From assembly GCA_016209865.1 (NCBI GenBank), contig JACQVL010000356.1:1-20362 (forward strand): DNA of 20,362 nucleotides. The letters run 5' to 3'. The notes under the pieces were generated by a model. It was not told the origin of the DNA. It worked only from the letters and a program-made list of their open reading frames with translations, and did no database searches. How positions within the stretch are numbered: the first letter of the stretch is position 1; each line of letters starts with the position of its first letter. Positions 15,225 to 20,362 of the stretch are shown piece by piece. Source of the DNA: Candidatus Latescibacterota bacterium. GTDB lineage: Bacteria > JAAXHH01 > JACQVL01. A program made the position numbers and the translations under genes.

Positions 15225-15280
15225 TCACAAGGGTCTTCTACCAATCGCGGGTTGAAAACCTACACAGGTGATCTGGTGAC

Positions 15281-16093
15281 GTGTTTGGGTCTGTCTCGAT
15301 CCTCCAGCTCTTCGGCTTTATTGGCCGCAAGGCGATCCGCTTCCTCGTCCATCTCAGCAACATCGCGTACCTCGTCCGCGATACGCTCTACTGGCTGTGC
15401 ATCGCGCCCTGGCGGGGACGGCCGCTCCGCCGGCACAGCATCGCCCACGAGATGGAGTCGATCGGGGTCCAGTCGTTGCCCCTGACCTGCGTGATGTCCC
15501 TGTCGCTCGGCGCGGTCCTCGTCGTCCTCATGGGCCCGCAGTTCCGGACGTTCGGCATCACCCAGTACATGCCCAGCGTCATCACCGTCTTCCTCGTCCG
15601 GGAGTTGAGCCCATTGCTGACCGGGATCGTGCTGGCCGGACGGGTCGGAGCCGCCGTGACCGCTCGGTTGGGGACGATGAAGGTGTCGGATGAGATCCTG
15701 GCGCTGGAAGTCATGGCCATCAACCCGGTCGGATACCTCATCGTCCCCCGGTTCCTGGCGATGGTCGTCATGCTCCCGTGTCTGACGATCCTGTCGGACG
15801 TGGTCGGGCTGACCGCCGGGCTGGTCGTCGCCACGGCGGGGCTGGGCCTCAGCTTCCAGGAGTATCTCGACGGCACCCTGCACGCGTTTACGCTCACGGA
15901 CATCGTCTTCAGCCTGTTGAAGAGCCTGGTGTTCGCGTTCCTCATCATGTTCATCGCGTGCTACGAGGGGATCACCGTCGAACGGGGCGCCGAGGGCGTC
16001 GGCCAGTCGACGATGACCTCAGTCGTCACGTCGACGATCATGGTGATCGTCGTGGATGGACTGCTCTCGGTGATGTTCTACCGATTCTTGTGA
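15281..16093 (+). CDS. mlaE: MlaE-family ABC transporter permease (lipid asymmetry/MCE system)
   Basis: A 270-residue permease of the MlaE/YrbE family. Hallmarks include the amphipathic N-terminus, GVQSLPLTCVMSLSLGAVLV, the conserved loop RVGAAVTARLGTMKVSDEI, EVMAINPVGYLIVPR and the C-terminal CYEGITVERGAEGVG. With MlaF and MlaD it forms the inner-membrane complex moving phospholipids between inner and outer membranes. GTG at 15281 is the only reasonable start, since an in-frame TGA lies just upstream; its ribosome-binding site is weak. First gene of mlaE-mlaF-mlaD; mlaA, mlaB and mlaC homologues are not seen here. Confidence 0.94.
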   Translation: MFGSVSILQLFGFIGRKAIRFLVHLSNIAYLVRDTLYWLCIAPWRGRPLRRHSIAHEMESIGVQSLPLTCVMSLSLGAVLVVLMGPQFRTFGITQYMPSVITVFLVRELSPLLTGIVLAGRVGAAVTARLGTMKVSDEILALEVMAINPVGYLIVPRFLAMVVMLPCLTILSDVVGLTAGLVVATAGLGLSFQEYLDGTLHAFTLTDIVFSLLKSLVFAFLIMFIACYEGITVERGAEGVGQSTMTSVVTSTIMVIVVDGLLSVMFYRFL

Positions 16094-16107
16094 CCCCCAT
16101 CCTCCGG

Positions 16108-16134
16108 CCCCTTCCCCCACAAGTGGGGAAGGGG
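16108..16134. repeat. hairpin repeat in the mlaE-mlaF spacer (1)
   Basis: CCCCTTCCCCCAC and GTGGGGAAGGGG form a 12-bp stem with one bulged C and a two-base loop. It starts about 15 nt after the mlaE stop and has no T-run. Confidence 0.7.
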
Positions 16135-16158
16135 GGACAACTGTTCTTGCTGGAGGCT

Positions 16159-16193
16159 CCCCCTTTCTCGCCCCGTGTGGGAGAGAAAGGGGG
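16159..16193. repeat. hairpin repeat in the mlaE-mlaF spacer (2)
   Basis: CCCCCTTTCTC (16159-16169) pairs perfectly with GAGAAAGGGGG (16183-16193). Together with the previous hairpin it resembles the G/C-run palindromes that occur as interspersed repeats in GC-rich genomes. Confidence 0.7.
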
Positions 16194-16220
16194 CCGGGGG
16201 ATAGTGAGGGTCGACCCCCG

Positions 16221-17006
16221 ATGATCAACGTTCTCGATCTCCAAAAAGTCTACGGCCCGCTGAAAGTCCTCGACGGCGTCACGCTGGAGTGCGAGCGGGG
16301 GAAGGTGACGGCCATTCTCGGCGAGAGCGGCGGGGGGAAGAGCACCTTCCTGAAGATCCTGATCGGCGCCGTCGAGCCCGATGCGGGCGACATCTGGATC
16401 GATGGGAAGAATATCCGCACGCTGAACGAGCAGGGGCTGGACGCCGTCCGCCAGCAGATCGGCATGCTGTTCCAGCACGCGGCGCTGTTCCATTCGATGA
16501 CCGTCGGGGAGAACGTGGCGCTCCCCATCTTAGAGAACACGACCCTGGATGACAATATCGTCGAAATCATCGTGAAGATGAAATTAGAACAAGTGGGGCT
16601 GAGTGATTTTGAGGAGTTTATGCCGGGACAACTCAGCGGGGGTATGCAGAAACGGGTTGGTCTTGCCCGCGCCATCGCGCTCGACCCGAAGATCGTCCTC
16701 TACGATGAGCCGTCTGGCGGGCTCGACCCGATCTCCGCTGCGGTGATCGACAAGCTGATCGTCGACCTTAACCGGGTGCTGGGGATCACCTCCGTCGTCG
16801 TCACCCACGACATCAGGAGCGCGATGAAGATCGCCCATAAGGTGGTGCTGCTCCATCAGGGACGCGTCTTGATCGAGGGGACGCCGGATGACCTGGCCAC
16901 CGCCGAGGATCCTCTCGTCCGGCAATTCCTCAACGGCGACCCGGACGGGCCAATCCAGTTGCGGAAATCACGGGAAGAGTACGAGCGGTCGCTGTTGGGG
17001 AATTAA
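16221..17006 (+). CDS. mlaF: MlaF-family ABC transporter ATPase
   Basis: A 261-residue ABC ATPase. Walker A is GESGGGKST, the Q-loop region MLFQHAALFHSMTVGENVA is the MlaF type, the signature is LSGGMQKRVGLARA, Walker B is KIVLYDEPSGGLDP, and the H-loop is VVVTHDI. It powers MlaE/MlaD lipid transport at the inner membrane. It starts 127 nt after mlaE because two hairpin repeats fill the spacer; the ATG has no strong ribosome-binding site, so it may depend on upstream translation or the hairpins. The C-terminal tail (QLRKSREEYERSLLGN) is short and charged. Confidence 0.95.
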   Translation: MINVLDLQKVYGPLKVLDGVTLECERGKVTAILGESGGGKSTFLKILIGAVEPDAGDIWIDGKNIRTLNEQGLDAVRQQIGMLFQHAALFHSMTVGENVALPILENTTLDDNIVEIIVKMKLEQVGLSDFEEFMPGQLSGGMQKRVGLARAIALDPKIVLYDEPSGGLDPISAAVIDKLIVDLNRVLGITSVVVTHDIRSAMKIAHKVVLLHQGRVLIEGTPDDLATAEDPLVRQFLNGDPDGPIQLRKSREEYERSLLGN

Positions 17007-17040
17007 GTCGGTGGTCGGTGATCGGTGGTCGGTGGTCGGT
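17007..17040. repeat. heptamer tandem repeat after mlaF
   Basis: Nearly five copies of the 7-bp unit GTCGGTG (one with A for G) start directly after the mlaF stop codon. The period equals that of the array after mlaD, but the unit differs. Confidence 0.85.
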
Positions 17041-17084
17041 AAAACCGAAACAGTCACTGACCATCAGTTGGGAGTCGTCGGGTC

Positions 17085-18011
17085 ATGCAGTATCAGCGTT
17101 CGGAGATCAGAGCCGGGCTTGTCATCGTCGCCGCTATGATCGCGCTGTTCGGGATGGTGTTCTTCGCGGGGAACCTGGGCGATCTCTTCAAGACGCGGAA
17201 ATCGCTGAACGTCCAGTTCCCGCGCGGGGGCAGCAGGGAAGTCATCAACCCGGGGGCGGACGTCCGGTTCGCCGGGGCTCCAATCGGCACGATCGAACAG
17301 GTGGATGTGCACGGGGATCAGGTCGAGATCCGCATCACGGTCGACGCGGACGTCGCCATTAAGACGAATTCCCGGGCGACGATCAAGAGCGTCGGGCTGC
17401 TGGGCGGGGCGAAGTACCTCGACATCTCGGCAGGGTCTCCCCAGGCGCCGCTCGTCAAGCCGGGCGACATCCTCATCGGGGAAGAAGGCATGGCGATGGA
17501 GGAACTCCTGGCCACCGTCGCCCAGATCACGAAGAACGTGCAGCACATTACCGCTTCAGTGGATACCCTCCTGTCGAGCGGGGAACGGCCGGGGGAGGTC
17601 GTCGTCACCCTGAAGAAGACCCAGCGCCTGCTCGACGGGGTCAACACGGTGATGACCAGCGTGAATCATACCTTGAGTGACGATGACCGCAGCGTCCGGG
17701 CGGTGCTCGACCAGGTGAACACTCTCACGAAGCAGGTGAACAGCCTTCTGCATGACAACCGGGGGACGATCGACACGACGTTCGCCAACGTCAACGCCAT
17801 GACCGCGCAGCTCCCGCAGGTCCTGACCGAACTCCGCAAGGTCCTCGTCGGCGTCCAGGCGATCAACGACCGGGTGGCGAACGGGAATGGGACGGTGGGG
17901 CAGTTGATGCGGGACGATGTCCTCCATCTGCGCGTGCAGCGGATGATCGAGAGTACGGACAGCCTGTTGCAGCACATCCGGACGAAGGGTGTGAAGGTGA
18001 GGTTGTTTTAA
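17085..18011 (+). CDS. mlaD: MlaD-family MCE-domain lipid transport protein
   Basis: A 308-residue protein with one N-terminal transmembrane helix (about 11-29, GLVIVAAMIALFGMVFFAG) and an MCE/MlaD domain (about 36-120; ADVRFAGAPIGTIEQV, then SVGLLGGAKYLDIS). A long C-terminal helical region (about 135-305) with regularly spaced hydrophobics is probably coiled coil. MCE proteins assemble as hexameric rings in the periplasm that bind and pass lipids. It is longer than E. coli MlaD (about 180 residues), as in MCE proteins with helical extensions that may reach further across the periplasm. GGGAG lies 10 nt before the ATG. Third gene of the mla unit. Confidence 0.93.
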   Translation: MQYQRSEIRAGLVIVAAMIALFGMVFFAGNLGDLFKTRKSLNVQFPRGGSREVINPGADVRFAGAPIGTIEQVDVHGDQVEIRITVDADVAIKTNSRATIKSVGLLGGAKYLDISAGSPQAPLVKPGDILIGEEGMAMEELLATVAQITKNVQHITASVDTLLSSGERPGEVVVTLKKTQRLLDGVNTVMTSVNHTLSDDDRSVRAVLDQVNTLTKQVNSLLHDNRGTIDTTFANVNAMTAQLPQVLTELRKVLVGVQAINDRVANGNGTVGQLMRDDVLHLRVQRMIESTDSLLQHIRTKGVKVRLF

Positions 18012-18012
18012 T

Positions 18013-18047
18013 CAGTGACGAGTGACCAGTGACGAGTGACGAGTAAC
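18013..18047. repeat. heptamer tandem repeat after mlaD
   Basis: Five 7-bp units of the form (C/G)AGTGAC, the last being GAGTAAC, begin 1 nt after the mlaD stop. It is similar in period, copy number and position to the array after mlaF. Confidence 0.85.
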
Positions 18048-18115
18048 ACCGCGCAGAGGGGCAGGGGAGCGGGGGGAAGGAGCCACGGAACGCGGGAATC
18101 CAGGGAAGGGATCGC

Positions 18116-19096
18116 ATGGAATCGTTGCTCGCAGTCGAGAATCTCTCCACTCACTTCTTCACGCGCGCGGGCGTCATCAAAGCGGTCGATGACGTCAGCT
18201 TCAGCGTGGGCGAGGGAGAAAGCATCGGGATCGTGGGGGAGAGCGGGTGCGGGAAGAGTGCCACCGCCCTCTCCATCATGCGCCTCATCCCCCACCCGCC
18301 TGGCCGGACGGTCGGCGGCCGGATTGTGTTCACGCCGGGCAACGGCCAGTCGGATGTCGACCTCCGGACGGTGTCCGAGTCGGGGATGCAGAAGATCCGG
18401 GGCAACGCGATCTCGATGGTGTTTCAGGACCCGATGACGTCGTTGAACCCGGTGTTGACGATCGGGTGGCAGTTGCGGGAGCCGCTCCAGATCCATCTCG
18501 GCCTGAGCAAGCGGGCGGCGCGGGACCGGAGCATCGAGTTGCTCCGGCTGGTCAACATCCCCAGTCCGGAGAGACGATTGGACGATTATCCGCATCAGTT
18601 CAGCGGCGGGATGCGGCAGCGGGTGATGATCGCCATGGCCATCGCTTGCAACCCCAAGCTGCTGATCGCGGATGAGCCGACCACCGCGTTAGACGTGACG
18701 ATCCAGGCCCAGATCCTCGAACTCATCCAGAAGCTCCGGGCCGAGCTGAAGATGTCGGTCATCCTGATCACGCACGATTTGGGGGTTGTCGGGGAACTGT
18801 GTGACCGGGTGATCGTCATGTACGCCGGTCGGATCGTGGAGACGGCGCCCGTCGATGAGCTGTTCGACCATCCGAAGCATCCGTACACCGTCGGCCTGCT
18901 CCGGTCGGTGCCGAAGCTGGGCGCGACGGTCAAGGAACGGATCGACCCGATCGAGGGGGCGCCGCCCAACCTGATCGCCCTGCCGTCCGGCTGCCGGTTC
19001 AGCCCCCGGTGCGGCCACCGGTTCCCGAAGTGTGACGAAGAGCCGCTGCTCAAAGAAGTGGCGAGCCGCCACGCGTGCGCGTGCTGGTTGTATTGA
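18116..19096 (+). CDS. dppD: di/oligopeptide ABC transporter ATP-binding protein DppD
   Basis: A 326-residue ABC ATPase of the Dpp/Opp group. Walker A is GESGCGKS (41-48), the Q-loop [12 protein letters not shown], the signature [15 protein letters not shown], Walker [13 protein letters not shown] and the H-loop ITHDLG. The C-terminal oligo_HPY extension is present (HPYTVGLL), with four cysteines in [15 protein letters not shown] and the final CACW. These match cysteines reported to hold an iron-sulfur cluster in some relatives. It energises import of short peptides or related solutes with DppF. No permease or binding-protein genes are in view, so the membrane parts are elsewhere. Start ATG 18116 follows GGAAGGGATCGC. 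Confidence 0.94.
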   Translation: MESLLAVENLSTHFFTRAGVIKAVDDVSFSVGEGESIGIVGESGCGKSATALSIMRLIPHPPGRTVGGRIVFTPGNGQSDVDLRTVSESGMQKIRGNAISMVFQDPMTSLNPVLTIGWQLREPLQIHLGLSKRAARDRSIELLRLVNIPSPERRLDDYPHQFSGGMRQRVMIAMAIACNPKLLIADEPTTALDVTIQAQILELIQKLRAELKMSVILITHDLGVVGELCDRVIVMYAGRIVETAPVDELFDHPKHPYTVGLLRSVPKLGATVKERIDPIEGAPPNLIALPSGCRFSPRCGHRFPKCDEEPLLKEVASRHACACWLY

Positions 19097-19106
19097 AGAG
19101 GAGGTT

Positions 19107-20078
<972 letters not shown>

Positions 20079-20092
20079 CTGTAGAGTACGAG

Positions 20093-20169
20093 TTCACCAC
20101 AAAGACACGAAGGACACAAAGAGAAACTCTAAAAAATTTTCTTTGTGTTCTTTGTGCCTTTGTGGTGAA
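20093..20169. repeat. large imperfect palindrome between dppF and pdxJ
   Basis: The outer arms TTCACCACAAAG and CTTTGTGGTGAA are perfectly complementary. Inside them GACACGAAGGACACAAAG opposes CTTTGTGTTCTTTGTGC with a few mismatches, and the centre is A/T rich. This type of palindrome (TTCACCACAAAG...) is recalled from many unrelated environmental genomes. It could end dppF transcription in either direction. Confidence 0.8.
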
Positions 20170-20201
20170 TCCCCAATCTGAAATCGAATGGGAGTCACTG
20201 A

Positions 20202-20362
20202 ATGGCCAAGCTGAACGTCAACATCGACCTGGTCGCGCGATTGCGGGAGCTGCGGAAGACGCCGTATCCCGACCTCCTGCACGCGATGCACATCGTCGAG
20301 GGCGCGGGCGCGGACGGGATCACCGTCCACCTCCGGCAGGACCGCCGGCACATCCAGGACGC
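20202..20362 (+). CDS. pdxJ: pyridoxine 5'-phosphate synthase PdxJ (N-terminal part)
   Basis: The first 53 codons run off the right edge. The sequence VNID...[28 protein letters not shown] matches PdxJ, including the ITVHLRxDRRHI block with its active-site region histidine. The enzyme joins 1-deoxyxylulose 5-phosphate and aminoacetone phosphate to make pyridoxine 5'-phosphate. Oddity: the family motif NIDHxATLR is NIDLVARLR, so the usual histidine after NID is Leu10. GGGAG lies upstream of the ATG. Confidence 0.92.
   Translation, partial: MAKLNVNIDLVARLRELRKTPYPDLLHAMHIVEGAGADGITVHLRQDRRHIQD

Noticed and set aside
17007-18047. CRISPR-like array
   Set aside because: The repeats are contiguous 7-bp tandem units without spacers.
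19032-19106. Extended N-terminus of DppF overlapping dppD
   Set aside because: The extra 25 residues are the shifted-frame reading of the dppD end; a strong ribosome-binding site precedes 19107.

Overview
This is a GC-rich bacterial chromosome window with rho-independent terminators, sigma-70-like promoters and strong Shine-Dalgarno sites. It opens in the 3' end of a 23S rRNA gene followed by 5S rRNA. The 23S sequence is clearly bacterial. The gene mix (an EF-G paralogue behind the rRNA operon, a GAF/SpoIIE partner-switching cassette, MlaEFD, DppDF, PdxJ) suggests an environmental Gram-negative bacterium with an outer membrane. Nitrospirota or the NC10/Rokubacteria neighbourhood are guesses that cannot be settled without database comparison.

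Layout. (1) 1-600: 23S 3' end, 5S rRNA and a strong terminator. (2) 600-5050, plus strand: a near-consensus promoter drives an EF-G-like GTPase, then a GAF-SpoIIE phosphatase, an RsbW-type anti-sigma kinase and a STAS anti-anti-sigma protein, tightly packed and apparently one operon. (3) 5134-7323, minus strand: pirin, a secreted YceI protein and a MarR regulator. Matching palindromes lie in the marR promoter and upstream of yceI, so this looks like a small MarR regulon. (4) 7370-8522: a complete IS4-type insertion sequence with 18-bp perfect terminal repeats. (5) 8523-11318, plus strand: an accessory two-gene unit encoding an ECF sigma factor fused to ankyrin repeats and a shortened paralogue of the F1-ATPase beta subunit with an altered Walker A motif. 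A decayed lipoprotein-domain/thioredoxin-fold gene follows on the minus strand. (6) 11849-15189: a D-aminoacylase-type amidohydrolase and an APC amino-acid permease, together suggesting use of N-acyl (D-)amino acids. (7) 15196-20078: mlaE-mlaF-mlaD (phospholipid/lipid ABC transport) followed by dppD-dppF (di/oligopeptide ABC ATPases), with short repeats at nearly every junction. (8) 20202-end: start of pdxJ (vitamin B6 synthesis).

Most notable points. The sarcin-ricin loop of the 23S rRNA, one of the most conserved RNA sequences known, carries a compensatory C-G to U-A change in the pair closing its GAGA tetraloop. The EF-G paralogue encoded just downstream, whose family docks on this loop, has lost the lysine of its NKxD guanine-binding motif. 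The ECF-ankyrin / F1-beta-like pair is the best candidate here for an undescribed system: both proteins are unusual architectures, they are adjacent with a good ribosome-binding site between them, and they sit in a stretch of different base composition next to an insertion sequence. Functional claims for this pair are inference.
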